Under the pieces are notes generated by a model that was not told the DNA's origin, searched no databases, and saw nothing but the letters and a program-made list of their open reading frames with translations. A DNA stretch of 64,000 nucleotides from an uncultured Dysosmobacter sp. (GTDB taxonomy: Bacteria > Bacillota > Clostridia > Oscillospirales > Oscillospiraceae): positions 34,535 to 98,534 of the forward strand of contig CAKTHE010000005.1 in NCBI GenBank assembly GCA_934563745.1. The letters run 5' to 3'. This document shows, piece by piece, positions 54,414 through 63,320 of the stretch. The stretch's first letter is position 1; each line of letters begins with the position of its first letter. The translations under genes were made by a program, and so were the position numbers.

Positions 54414-55340
54414 ATGGCCGGCTGTCTTTTGCCGCTGACGGAAAATGAGGGCGTCAACGTGTCCGGGCCGGCGCTGCGGCGCCTGCTGGACCGGGGTGAC
54501 GGCGATGCGGCGCTTTTATATCTGGCGCTGCTGCAGCACCGGGGCACGGTGCCTCCCCGCTCCCTGGCCGGCGCGCTGCGCTGGGACCGGAGCCGGATCG
54601 AGGGCGCCGAGGGCGTGCTGCGGGAACTGGGGCTGCTGGCCCGGGAAGAGCCGGAGCCTCCGGCCCCGGCGGATGAGCGGCCCAGCTATCAGCCCGAGGA
54701 CGTGGCCCGCTCTCTGGAGGGGAACCCCGAGTTCCGCAACCTGGTGGAGGCGGTGGAGCAGCGGCTGGGCAAGCGGCTGTCCACGCCGGACACCCAGGCA
54801 CTGCTGGGGCTTTACGACTATCTGGGCCTGCCGGCGGATGTGCTGTATCTGCTGGTGTGCCACTGTGCCGAGCGCACGGCGCACCGGCTGGGGGAGGGCC
54901 GCCGCCCCGGCATGAAGATGATCGAGCGGGAGGGCTATGCCTGGGCCCGCATGGGGATCGACACCCAGGAGGCTGCGGCGGAGTATCTGAAGACCTATGC
55001 CCGGCGGCAGGGGGCAGTGCCCCAGTACATGCGGGCGCTGGCCCTTCCGGACCGGCCGCCCTCGGCGTCGGAGGAGAAGTACATCCTTTCCTGGCAGGAG
55101 ATGGGCTTTGGACCGGAGGCGGTGGCACTGGCCTGCGACAAGACCATGCTGCACTGCCACGAGCTGAAGTGGCCCTACTGCAACGGTATTTTGAAGAATT
55201 GGCACGCCGCCGGGCTGCACACACCGGAGGAGATCGAACGGGGCGACCGGCCCGGCGGGCCGGAAAAGCCGCCCGCGTCTGACGGCCGGGACGATGTGAC
55301 CAGCCGCTATGTGCAGCAGCTGCGGCGGAACAGGAGGTAA
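54414..55340 (+). CDS. DnaD-domain replication protein
   Basis: A 308-residue protein. The N-terminal half has a winged-helix-like region (residues 20-80: ALRRLLDRGDGDAALLYLAL, SLAGALRWDRSRIEGAEGVL). The C-terminal half carries DnaD domain 2, with YILSWQEMGFGPEAVALACDK and LKWPYCNGILKNWHAAGL, the YxxxIxxxW-type motif that binds DNA. It should help load the replicative helicase. ATG at 54414 follows GGGGGGAGGA. It is followed by a DnaI/DnaC-like gene 6 bases later. Confidence 0.88.
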   Translation: MAGCLLPLTENEGVNVSGPALRRLLDRGDGDAALLYLALLQHRGTVPPRSLAGALRWDRSRIEGAEGVLRELGLLAREEPEPPAPADERPSYQPEDVARSLEGNPEFRNLVEAVEQRLGKRLSTPDTQALLGLYDYLGLPADVLYLLVCHCAERTAHRLGEGRRPGMKMIEREGYAWARMGIDTQEAAAEYLKTYARRQGAVPQYMRALALPDRPPSASEEKYILSWQEMGFGPEAVALACDKTMLHCHELKWPYCNGILKNWHAAGLHTPEEIERGDRPGGPEKPPASDGRDDVTSRYVQQLRRNRR

Positions 55341-55346
55341 GGGACC

Positions 55347-56345
55347 GTGGGCTATGACGGAAGGATCATGCGCCGGGCACTGACCCGGTTTGAAGAGGAT
55401 CGCCGCTGCCGGCAGGAGGCGTTTGCGCGCCGGCTGGAGGAGATCTACACGCGTCAGCCCCGGCTGCGGGAGATCCAGGGGCAGCTCAGCGCCACCATGG
55501 CGCAGCTGATCGCCACGGCGCTGCGGCGGGGGACGGATCCGCGCCCGGCGGTGGAGGCGCTGCGGGCCAAAAACCTGAGTCTGCAGCAGGAGCGGCGGAC
55601 GCTGCTTGCACAGCTGGGCCTGCCGGAGGATGCCCTGGAGGAAAAGCCGGAGTGTCCGCTGTGCGGCGACACGGGCTACCGGGGTGAGGCGGTGTGCAGC
55701 TGTCTGCGGCGCTACTATGCCCAGGAGCAGAAGCAGGAGCTTTCCCGGATGCTCAGCCTGGGGGACCGGAGCTTTGACAATTTTTCCTTTGAGTGGTACT
55801 CGCCCCTGCCCACGGCCCGGGACCATACGTCGCCCCGGCAGAATATGGAGGCGGTGTACGACGTGTGCGTGGACTTTGCCCGCCATTTCGGCGAAGCGCC
55901 CCGGAACCTGCTGCTCTTCGGTGATCCGGGGCTGGGAAAGACCTTTTTGTCGGCCTGTATTGCCCGGGAGGTCAGCGACCGGGGCTATTCCGTGGTGTAC
56001 GACACGGCCGGGCATGTGTTCGCCAATTTTGAGGACCGGAAGTTCGGCCGCGGGGAAGAGGCGGCCGCCGAGACTCAGCGGGTGCTGGAGAGCGATCTGC
56101 TGATTCTGGATGATTTGGGCACGGAGATGACCACCAGCTTTGTGGTCAGCGCCTTGTATGAGATCCTGAACACCCGGCTGTTGGCCGGACGCTCCACCGT
56201 GGTCAGCACGAATCTGACGCCGCCGGAGCTGGCGCCCCGTTATTCCCGGCAGATCGCCTCCCGGATCGAAGGGGAGTATGAGATTCTGCCGTTTATCGGG
56301 GAGGATATCCGCCGGCTCAAGCGCGAAAAAGAGCAGGGGCACTGA
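55347..56345 (+). CDS. DnaI/DnaC-like helicase loader ATPase
   Basis: A 332-residue AAA+ protein. The N-terminal region (1-120) is helical and ends in a Zn-type CPLCGDTGYRGEAVCSC cluster, as in B. subtilis DnaI. The ATPase has Walker A FGDPGLGKTFL, Walker B LLILDDLGTE, and the sensor STNLTP. It belongs with the IstB/DnaC group, but no transposase is present and its partner is DnaD, so primosome function fits best. It starts with GTG at 55347, after AGGAGG in the end of dnaD. Confidence 0.88.
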   Translation: MGYDGRIMRRALTRFEEDRRCRQEAFARRLEEIYTRQPRLREIQGQLSATMAQLIATALRRGTDPRPAVEALRAKNLSLQQERRTLLAQLGLPEDALEEKPECPLCGDTGYRGEAVCSCLRRYYAQEQKQELSRMLSLGDRSFDNFSFEWYSPLPTARDHTSPRQNMEAVYDVCVDFARHFGEAPRNLLLFGDPGLGKTFLSACIAREVSDRGYSVVYDTAGHVFANFEDRKFGRGEEAAAETQRVLESDLLILDDLGTEMTTSFVVSALYEILNTRLLAGRSTVVSTNLTPPELAPRYSRQIASRIEGEYEILPFIGEDIRRLKREKEQGH

Positions 56346-56369
56346 ATCAAACCGAATCAGGAAGAAAAA

Positions 56370-56401
56370 GCCCCGGCGCTTACAAAGCGCCGGGGCCTTT
56401 T
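56370..56401. terminator. Bidirectional terminator
   Basis: A 12-bp stem GCCCCGGCGCTT / AAGCGCCGGGGC with an ACA loop, A5 before and T4 after. It separates the convergent dnaI-like and vanW genes. Confidence 0.9.
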
Positions 56402-56449
56402 GACGGATGAAAGATGCTGTGCAGACCGGCGGAAGCCCGCTTTCGAAGC

Positions 56450-58225
56450 TTATGCCTGCGCGTCCGCTTCCGGCGCTTCGCCGCCGGGCTCCGGAGTGGC
56501 CGGGGCGGGATCCGGGGTCGGTTCCGGCTCACCGCTGTGGGACCCGGAGCCGCTTTCCCCGCCCGTGCCGGGATCGGGAGTGGGATCGGTGCCGGGCAGG
56601 GGCGTTTCCGTTCCGGAGCCGGGGGTCTCCGTCCCGCCGGAGGCCGGCAGAGCCGGGCCCCGGACGATGACCTTGTTGCGGACCTTATAGTCGCTGGTGG
56701 CCTCCAGCGTGCTGGAGATCAGCTTTCCGTCGCCGCTGTAGAGATTGCGGAAGGTGCGGACCTTGTAGCCGGTGTAGGGCGTGACCTTCACCTGCTCGGA
56801 TCCGGCGGCTGCGGAGGCATCGTCTTCGTATACGGTTTCCCAGTTGGTGGTGGACAAAACCTCATTGGTCATTTTTACGGTGAGATCATCCGTTTTGGTA
56901 CCGTAGATCTTCATGGTCAGATAGCCCTTGGAGTAAGTGGCCGTGATCTTGATGGGATAATCCGTGTTATTGCGGAACTTGTAGTCCGGACCGCCCCAGG
57001 AGACGGTGGCGTCCATGCCCTTGGGTACGTAGCTGGGCACGTAGCGGTGGGCGTAGCGTTCCGTGATCTCCAGATTGGACAGCAGGCAGGCCAGATACAG
57101 CGTGGAGGAGGGCTGGCACACGCCGCCGCCCACTTCGTCCACGGTTTCGCCCTTGACATAGGCCGGCGCGGGCTGATAGCCCCGGGCCGTAGTCCGCTGG
57201 CCCACCGTCCCGTTGTAGGAGAAGATGTCGCCGCTGTTGAGCACAGTGCCGTTGACGGCGGCGGAGGCCAGCTTTACATTGCTGATCCGGGCGGAGGAGC
57301 CGCCCACATGAGTGGTGCAGGAGCCCAGAACATCCTTGAAGAGGACGGCCTTGAGCTTTTCGGCGGTCACGGCGGGCTGCTGCACCGTGGCGGGAATGGA
57401 GACTTCCTCGCCGGGCTGCGCGGCGTCCAGAAGCCCGGCCGCCTGCTCCACATCGAAGGTCGCGCCGGCCTGCTCCGGCACGATGGAGCCGGTGGCCGGA
57501 TCATAGGACGCATTTTTCATCTCTGTGGAGACGGCGTCATAGAGCTCCTGCGCGCTCAGGGTTTGGGCGGGCACGGTCTCCGCGACGACGGTCACGGGAC
57601 TCTCCTTTTCCGGGGAGAGGGCGGCGGTGATGCCGGTTTCCAGCTGCTCTTTTCCCACGCTGCGCCCGTCCCGGGCCATTGTCACGCGGAGGGTGTCACC
57701 CTCCAGACGAAAGGACGTGTCCTGGGGAGCGGCGCTCAGCTGTTGGGACAGCGTGCTGAGGGCACTGTCCCATACCGACGTGCTCCACTCCGGCTCCACC
57801 TGATAGTCCCGGGCGCTGAGCAGGGCCTTCAGATAGACCAGACCCAGGGCCGGCAGAGCGTGATCGTGCTGGTCGGCATAGACCTGCTCCAGCGCGGCGG
57901 CGGAGTAGGATTGCGCGCCCATGCCCAGGTCCGCGTAGCGGAGCGTGGCTGCCGGCGTCTGCGGGTCGGAGTCTAAGTAAATGGCGCAGCTGCCGTCTGC
58001 AAGCTGCTGCCCCAGGGTTTGGGCGGCCGCCTCGGGGGAAAGGCCGCCCACATCCACCCCGCAGATGCGGGTGCGCGGGAAGAAGGCAGCGGTTTTGGCC
58101 GCTGCCAGGCATACGGCGCCGTAGGCCAGCAAAAGGACGATCAGCCCGACGGCCGCGATTTTGCGTGCGGGTGTTTTTTGGACGCGCTTCGGGGAACGCC
58201 GCGTGTCCGCTGTTGTCTGTTCCAT
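56450..58225 (-). CDS. VanW-family exported protein with G5-like domain
   Basis: A 591-residue protein with a cytoplasmic basic N-terminus and one membrane helix (about 22-45). Residues 50-300 resemble the two peptidoglycan-binding-type (PG_binding_4) domains. The VanW domain follows, with SGDIFSYNGTVGQRT, DEVGGGVCQPSSTLY and RNNTDYPIKI. A G5-like domain (about 465-525) and a Pro/Gly/Ser/Thr-rich tail end the protein. VanW proteins probably act on cell-wall glycans; vancomycin resistance is not implied. The start is ATG at 58225, after GGAGGA; a TATAAT with extended TG lies upstream at 58285-58290. Confidence 0.85.
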   Translation of the reverse strand: MEQTTADTRRSPKRVQKTPARKIAAVGLIVLLLAYGAVCLAAAKTAAFFPRTRICGVDVGGLSPEAAAQTLGQQLADGSCAIYLDSDPQTPAATLRYADLGMGAQSYSAAALEQVYADQHDHALPALGLVYLKALLSARDYQVEPEWSTSVWDSALSTLSQQLSAAPQDTSFRLEGDTLRVTMARDGRSVGKEQLETGITAALSPEKESPVTVVAETVPAQTLSAQELYDAVSTEMKNASYDPATGSIVPEQAGATFDVEQAAGLLDAAQPGEEVSIPATVQQPAVTAEKLKAVLFKDVLGSCTTHVGGSSARISNVKLASAAVNGTVLNSGDIFSYNGTVGQRTTARGYQPAPAYVKGETVDEVGGGVCQPSSTLYLACLLSNLEITERYAHRYVPSYVPKGMDATVSWGGPDYKFRNNTDYPIKITATYSKGYLTMKIYGTKTDDLTVKMTNEVLSTTNWETVYEDDASAAAGSEQVKVTPYTGYKVRTFRNLYSGDGKLISSTLEATSDYKVRNKVIVRGPALPASGGTETPGSGTETPLPGTDPTPDPGTGGESGSGSHSGEPEPTPDPAPATPEPGGEAPEADAQA

Positions 58226-58324
58226 AGCGGATTCCTCCAAAATTTCTGTTTCTCAAGCCCGAAGGCTACATCAATACAGCTTGCATTATAGCATATCTTT
58301 TGGAGGATATGGGTTACAATCCCG

Positions 58325-59140
58325 TTACAAGGGATGGCGGTCCCCCTTGCGCTTGGGGATCCGGATGGTCAGCACGATGGCGTCGTCCGTCTCTGCCCGG
58401 TCGCTGCGGGCGTCGATCCCGGAATCGCGCATCAGGCCCAGTCCCCGGTCCACGCTGTTGAGAAACAGGCGCACATCCTTGATGATGTAGCTGCGGCGCC
58501 TGGCCGGCGGTGTGGTCTGCAGGGCGTGCAGGCGGCGCTCCACGTACTGCTCGGCCTGGGCCACGTTCAGATGGGCGGCGGCCATGTGCCGCAGGGCACT
58601 GAGACGCTCTCCCTCGTCCTGCAGACGCAGAACGGCCCGGGCATGCCGTTCGGAAAGACTGCTTTGGACCAGGATCTGCGCGCAGGCCGGCGAAAGCCGC
58701 AGCAGCCGCAGCTTGTTGGCCAGGGCGGAGGCGGAGCAGCCCAGCTGCCGGGCCGCCTCCTCCTGCGTCAGACCGCTGCGGCGCACAAAAGCGGCCAGGG
58801 CCTCCGCTTCCTCCAGATAGTGCAGGTCCTTGCGCTGCAGATTTTCCACCAGAGCCAGCAGGGCGGACTGGGCGGCATCCGCCTGGGCGGGCAGACAGGG
58901 CACGGTTTTCAGCCCGGCCAGCCGGGCGGCCCGCAGGCGGCGCTCCCCGGCCACCAGCTCCCAGCCCTGGGCGCCGGCCCGGACGGTCAGTGGCTGAAGA
59001 ATGCCGTGCAGGCGGATGGAGGCGGCCAGATCCTCCAGGGCTGTCGGATCAAACATGCGCCGGGGTTGGGCCGGGTTGGGACGCAGGGCGTCCACCGGAA
59101 GTTCCAGAACCCGCCGCTCGGGATGAATCGGAATGTGCAT
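58325..59140 (-). CDS. noc: ParB-family nucleoid occlusion-type protein
   Basis: A 271-residue ParB paralogue. The CTP motif is GERRLRA at residues 65-71 with ENLQRKDLHYLEEAEAL after it; a helix-turn-helix is at about 125-150 (LTQEEAARQLGCSASALANKL). The C-terminal part differs from the ParB in this window. The N-terminus, HIPIHPERRVLELPV, lacks the ParB GLGRGL segment. Noc coats DNA and blocks division over the nucleoid. ATG at 59140 has AAGGAGGTG 5 bases upstream. I find no ATTTCCCGGGAAAT-type Noc site in the window, so noc rather than a second parB is inferred. Confidence 0.8.
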   Translation of the reverse strand: MHIPIHPERRVLELPVDALRPNPAQPRRMFDPTALEDLAASIRLHGILQPLTVRAGAQGWELVAGERRLRAARLAGLKTVPCLPAQADAAQSALLALVENLQRKDLHYLEEAEALAAFVRRSGLTQEEAARQLGCSASALANKLRLLRLSPACAQILVQSSLSERHARAVLRLQDEGERLSALRHMAAAHLNVAQAEQYVERRLHALQTTPPARRRSYIIKDVRLFLNSVDRGLGLMRDSGIDARSDRAETDDAIVLTIRIPKRKGDRHPL

Positions 59141-59212
59141 GGCTACACCTCCTTTTTGCCTATTGTACAAGTCCCGGCATGGGGAAAAGCGTCGGATTGG
59201 GGCGCAGACACG

Positions 59213-59243
59213 AAAAAAGCTGTGCGTCCTTTGGACGCACAGC
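59213..59243 (-). terminator. Terminator of the prmA transcript
   Basis: Stem GCTGTGCGTCC / GGACGCACAGC with a 3-base loop; on the minus strand six T follow. Confidence 0.9.
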
Positions 59244-59267
59244 CTGTCCGTGCAGAAAATCGGCCGC

Positions 59268-60224
59268 TCAGCGGCACAGATAGGAAAACCAGCCCTGCGC
59301 ATCGGCCTGACGGACCAGGGTCCAGCCGTTTGCCCGCAGCGCCTGCGCCACCTCCTCCGCCCGGTCGTCAATGATGCCGGAGCAGAGGAACTGTCCGCCG
59401 GGCTTTAAAAAGCGGCGCGCCTGCGGCGCCAGGGCGATGATGACATCCGCCACGATGTTGGCCACCACCAGGTCATACTGTCCGGCCAGGTCCGCCGTCA
59501 GCGCCGGGTCCGCAAGCACGTCACCGACCCGGACGTCGTAGCGGTCCCGGCCCACGCCGTTAAGACCTGCGTTTTCCCAGGCCACATCCAGACATTTATC
59601 GTCAATATCCACGGCCACAGCCCGCCCGGCGCCCAGCTTCAGGGCGGCGATGGACAAAATGCCGCTGCCGCAGCCCAGATCCAGAACGGTCTCGCCGCCG
59701 CGGATCTCCTGCTCCAGCGCCGTCAGACACAGGCGGGTGGTGGCGTGGGCGCCGGTGCCGAAGGTCAGGCCCGGGTTCAGGATCAGGGGGACCCGCCCCT
59801 CGTCGTTTCCGGCAGACTCCCACTCCGGGATCACCAGCAGCCGCCGGCCGATCTTCAGGGGCTTATAGTATTGCTTCCAGTTGTTCTCCCAGTCGGCGTT
59901 GTCCAGGTCTGCCAGGGTCAGAAGGCAGCTGCCGCAGGCGGGATGCTCCTTCTTGAAGGCGGCCAGCGCGATGCGGATCTCCCCCAGCCGGGCGAAGCCG
60001 GCCTCGTTTTCTTCCAGATAGAAGGTGATGCGGCAGCGGCCCGCCATGGACCGCTCCAGATCCTCATCCACATAATCCCAGTATTGATGATTCTGCTCCA
60101 GAAAATCCTGAAACTCCGTCTCGTCGTCGATCACCAGATCGTCGATCCCCAGCGAGGAGAGAAAGGCTTCCACGGTCTCCAGCGCGTCGTGCCGGGTATC
60201 GATATGGATCTCCAGCCACTTCAT
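59268..60224 (-). CDS. prmA: Ribosomal protein L11 methyltransferase PrmA
   Basis: A 318-residue methyltransferase. N-terminal substrate domain WLEIHIDTRHDALETVEAFL, then NPGLTFGTGAHATTRLCL, motif I VLDLGCGSGILSIAALKLG, and LVVANIVADVI (NPPY-like NIV variant) as in PrmA. It trimethylates L11 at several residues. It is 5 bases downstream of degV, so they share an operon with the DUF1836 regulator. Confidence 0.96.
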   Translation of the reverse strand: MKWLEIHIDTRHDALETVEAFLSSLGIDDLVIDDETEFQDFLEQNHQYWDYVDEDLERSMAGRCRITFYLEENEAGFARLGEIRIALAAFKKEHPACGSCLLTLADLDNADWENNWKQYYKPLKIGRRLLVIPEWESAGNDEGRVPLILNPGLTFGTGAHATTRLCLTALEQEIRGGETVLDLGCGSGILSIAALKLGAGRAVAVDIDDKCLDVAWENAGLNGVGRDRYDVRVGDVLADPALTADLAGQYDLVVANIVADVIIALAPQARRFLKPGGQFLCSGIIDDRAEEVAQALRANGWTLVRQADAQGWFSYLCR

Positions 60225-60229
60225 GCTCC

Positions 60230-61102
60230 TCAGCGCTCCTTTCCCAGGAAAAACAGGGCCATCGTACCCGGGCCGGAGTGGTTGCCGATCACGGGACCCA
60301 CGTAATGGATCCGGATATCCTGCACACCGCAGCGGCGGCGGATCTCATCCGCCAGAAAACGGGCCTCGTCCTCGCAGTCGCCGTGGGTGATCATCACAGT
60401 CTGCCCGGCCGGATCGACAACGCTCTGCTCCATATGCTCCGCCAGGGCCAGCAGCGAGGCCTTGCGCCCCCGGACCTTGCCCACCGGCGTCAGATGGCCG
60501 CCGTTGTCCACATGCATCACCGGCTTGATGGACAGCATGGTACCGAACAGGGCCGTGGCGCTGCTGACGCGGCCGCCCCGCTTCAGATGGCCCAGGTCGT
60601 CCACGGTGAACCAGTGGCACACGTGCAGCTTGGTCTCCTCGGCAAAGCGCCGTACCTCTTCCAAAGACTTGCCCCGGCGCTTTTCCTGCACGCACAGATA
60701 GACCAGCAGCCCCTGCCCGCCGGAGGCACACAGGGAGTCCACCGTCCGAATGGTGGCCTCCGGGAATTCCCGGCTCAGATCCTCCGCGGCGATGGTGGCG
60801 GACTGGTAGGTGGTGGACAGGGCAGAGGAGAAGTTGATGCACAGAATATCCTTCCCCTGACTCACCAGCTCCCGCATGCGGGCGGAAAAGGCACCCACGC
60901 CCACGGCGGAGGTGGTGGCCAGTTCGCCGGCGCGCAGCCGGGCATAAAAATCCGGAAAGGAGATGTCCCGTCCGGCCAGGTCGTTGAAATATTCCTTCCC
61001 GCCCATGGTCAGGCTCAGGGGCAGGACCTCCAGCTCCAGTTCTTCGGCCAGCTGCGCGGAAAGGTCGCAGCAGCTGTCGGTCATAATGACATAGTCACGC
61101 AT
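60230..61102 (-). CDS. DegV-family fatty-acid-binding protein
   Basis: A 290-residue DegV protein. N-terminal IMTDSCCDLSAQLAEE, the fatty-acid pocket ATTSAVGVGAFSARM, CINFSSALSTTYQSA and VDDLGHLKRGGRVSSATA are family features; YVGPVIGNHSGPGTMALFF closes the C-terminus. It may bind fatty acids for the FakA kinase (not in this window). ATG at 61102 has AAGGAGGA upstream and lies 8 bases inside the DUF1836 gene. Confidence 0.92.
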   Translation of the reverse strand: MRDYVIMTDSCCDLSAQLAEELELEVLPLSLTMGGKEYFNDLAGRDISFPDFYARLRAGELATTSAVGVGAFSARMRELVSQGKDILCINFSSALSTTYQSATIAAEDLSREFPEATIRTVDSLCASGGQGLLVYLCVQEKRRGKSLEEVRRFAEETKLHVCHWFTVDDLGHLKRGGRVSSATALFGTMLSIKPVMHVDNGGHLTPVGKVRGRKASLLALAEHMEQSVVDPAGQTVMITHGDCEDEARFLADEIRRRCGVQDIRIHYVGPVIGNHSGPGTMALFFLGKER

Positions 61103-61679
61103 CCGGTTCCTCCTTTTCCCGGCGGGCGGAGCGATGCCGCTCCCGGGGCTTTTTTTCTTCGTTGGCGGCCTGGGCCGCGTCCTTCTGCTCCCGCAGGGCC
61201 TGGACATAGCGCCCGCTGGCCAGCCCGGCGGCATAGGACAGCAGTGCAAAATGCACGGCGGCCTCGGCAGCGTCATCCTCCGTATAGGCCTCCATCATGT
61301 CGCTGACCAGATTCAGCGACCGGTCCAGTCCCTGGCAGAAAGCGGTGTATTCCTCAGGAAGCCGGGTGCGGTCATCCTGGGCGGAAAACACCAGACCCAT
61401 ATCCCGGGCGGAAAGGACCCGCTTGAGAATGCAGACCACCGTCAGATAGACCAGGTGCTCCCGGGTGTATTTCTTTCCCTCCGCCCGGGGGACCAGGCCG
61501 CTTTTGGTATAGTTGTTCACCATGGCGGAGGTCAGCCCATCCGCCCCGTCGAAGCGGATCACCTGCCGGTCCATATAGGAGAGCATTTGATCCATGTAAA
61601 GCGGAAAATCCGGCAGCTGCTCCCACGGGGTGGGACGCTGGGTGCGCAGCCGTTCCCGCTGATCGTCCAAATTCGACAT
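61095..61679 (-). CDS. DUF1836 (MerR-like) DNA-binding protein
   Basis: A 194-residue protein of the DUF1836 family, common in Firmicutes. Residues 45-90 form a MerR-like winged helix (TSAMVNNYTKSGLVPRAEGKKYT, then EHLVYLTVVCILKRVLS). The central part is helical and the C-terminus is very charged (Lys/Arg/Glu). Ligand and targets are unknown. It precedes degV and prmA on one transcript, starting from the promoter at 61723-61751. Confidence 0.82.
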   Translation of the reverse strand: MSNLDDQRERLRTQRPTPWEQLPDFPLYMDQMLSYMDRQVIRFDGADGLTSAMVNNYTKSGLVPRAEGKKYTREHLVYLTVVCILKRVLSARDMGLVFSAQDDRTRLPEEYTAFCQGLDRSLNLVSDMMEAYTEDDAAEAAVHFALLSYAAGLASGRYVQALREQKDAAQAANEEKKPRERHRSARREKEEPDA

Positions 61680-61722
61680 CTGCTCACTCCTTTGCAGGGG
61701 TTCCTGCGTTTATTCCGGCGCA

Positions 61723-61751
61723 AGTATAGCACAAAAATATGGTTTTGTAAA
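61723..61751 (-). promoter_or_regulatory. Promoter of the DUF1836-degV-prmA operon
   Basis: On the minus strand: TTTACA (61746-61751), a 17-base spacer and TATACT (61723-61728). Confidence 0.75.
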
Positions 61752-61783
61752 CTGCATTTTGCGGAAACAGATATCAGATAGAT

Positions 61784-63166
61784 TTATTTCCCCACGCAGA
61801 ACCGGGCAAAGATCCGATCCACCAGATCCTCCCGGGCGGTGCGGCCGCTCAGCTCGCCCAGGGCATTGAGCGCGTCCTCCACATCGCTGAGTGCCGCGTC
61901 GGGGGTCAGACCGCTGCGCAGGGCGGTCCGGGCCCGGCTGACGGCGTCCCGGGCCCGGGACGCTGCGTCCTGCTGGCGGGCGTTGGTCAGGATCTCGCCG
62001 GCCGGGGCGCTGCCCTCCGGAAAGAGAGCGGCCACCGCAGCCTCCAGGGCCTCAAGCCCTTCTCCGGTGCGGGAGGAGAGCGCCACCTCGGCGGCGGGCG
62101 GCGTGCCCGGCCGGTCCGGCGGACACAGGGCCTCCGCATCCGGCGGCGGGGCCAGGTCTTTCTTGGAAAAGATCAGGATCCAGCGGGGCTGCTCCGCGGC
62201 CAGGTCCCGAATGCGGCGGTCCTCATCGGTAAGCGGGCGGCTGGCGTCGAATACGGCCAGGACCAGATCGGCCTCTGCCACCGCCTGCCGGGCCCGCTGC
62301 ACGCCCAGCCGCTCCACCGTGTCCTCCGTGTCCCGGATCCCGGCGGTGTCCACCAGACGCAGCGGCACGCCGGCGCAGGAGACCGATTCCTCCACAGTGT
62401 CCCGGGTGGTGCCGGGAATGTCGGTGACCAGACAGCGCTCGTATCCGGCCAGGGCGTTGAGCAGGGAGGATTTGCCGGCGTTGGGCCGGCCGATGATGGC
62501 GGTGCGGACGCCGCTTTTCAGGATCCGGCCCCGCTGGCAGGTGGCCAGCAGGCGGTCCAGAGCCTGCTCGGCCCCGGAAAGGGCGGCGTCGGTGGCGGCG
62601 GTGTCCAGGTCGGCAATGTCCTCGTCCGGATAATCCACCACGGCGCACAGCTGGGCCGAGAGCTCCAGAAGGGATTGGTAGACGGCCTCGATCCCCCGGC
62701 GCAGGGCGCCTGTCAGCTGACCGGCGGCATTCCGGGCGGCGGCGGCGGATTCCGCGTCAATGAGATCCGCCACGGCCTCGGCCTGGGTCAGATCCATGCG
62801 GCCGCTGAGAAAGGCCCGGCGGGTAAACTCCCCGGGCAGGGCCTGCCGGGCCCCGGCCTTCTGCACCGCGGCAAGCAGCTCCCGCAGGACGACCGGGGAG
62901 CCGTGGCAGTGAAATTCCGCGCAGTCCTCGCCGGTATAGCTGTGGGGACCGGGGAAGCGGACGGCCAGCCCCCGGTCGATCCGGCGGCCCTGGGCATCCA
63001 GCAGGTCCCCGTACACCATGCAGCGGGGCGGCTGCGCGGAAAACGCCGTGCCGTTCACAGCCCGGAACACCTGCTCGCAGGCGGCAAAACAGCCGTCTCC
63101 GGAGAGGCGGAGGATCCCGATGGCGGTGGGGGCGGAACCGGTGGCAATGGCGGCAATAAGATCCAT
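61784..63166 (-). CDS. mnmE: tRNA modification GTPase MnmE
   Basis: A 460-residue MnmE. The N-terminal folate-binding domain starts DLIAAIATGSAPTAIGILRLSG; GEFTRRAFLSGRMDLTQAEAV is typical. The G domain has G1 GRPNAGKS (226-233), G2 TTRDT, G3 DTAG (273-276) and G4-like SKKD. The C-terminus FCVGK keeps the essential Cys of the CxGK motif. With MnmG it makes cmnm5U34 in tRNA; mnmG is not in the window. Normally it lies directly after jag. Confidence 0.97.
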   Translation of the reverse strand: MDLIAAIATGSAPTAIGILRLSGDGCFAACEQVFRAVNGTAFSAQPPRCMVYGDLLDAQGRRIDRGLAVRFPGPHSYTGEDCAEFHCHGSPVVLRELLAAVQKAGARQALPGEFTRRAFLSGRMDLTQAEAVADLIDAESAAAARNAAGQLTGALRRGIEAVYQSLLELSAQLCAVVDYPDEDIADLDTAATDAALSGAEQALDRLLATCQRGRILKSGVRTAIIGRPNAGKSSLLNALAGYERCLVTDIPGTTRDTVEESVSCAGVPLRLVDTAGIRDTEDTVERLGVQRARQAVAEADLVLAVFDASRPLTDEDRRIRDLAAEQPRWILIFSKKDLAPPPDAEALCPPDRPGTPPAAEVALSSRTGEGLEALEAAVAALFPEGSAPAGEILTNARQQDAASRARDAVSRARTALRSGLTPDAALSDVEDALNALGELSGRTAREDLVDRIFARFCVGK

Positions 63167-63262
63167 AACATCAAATCCTTCCGCAAAGAATCGTGATCAG
63201 CATAACACAAAGCCGGGTACGTCTCCGGCCCAGGTCGGGGGGAGGCCCCCCGGCAGACTTAT

Positions 63263-63295
63263 AAAAAAGCAGGGCGGGCCGTTTGCCCGCCCTGC
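63263..63295 (-). terminator. Terminator of pnp
   Basis: Stem GCAGGGCGGGC / GCCCGCCCTGC with a 5-base loop; on the minus strand six T follow. Confidence 0.9.
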
Positions 63296-63320
63296 TTTCC
63301 GGTACAGGGAATCAGGAACC

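Noticed and set aside
55347..56345. IstB-type transposition helper and hence a mobile element.
   Set aside because: No transposase, terminal repeats or target duplication; a Zn cluster at the N-terminus and the DnaD neighbour fit a helicase loader.
56450..58225. Vancomycin resistance determinant.
   Set aside because: VanW proteins are widespread in Firmicutes and no vanA/H/X genes are present.
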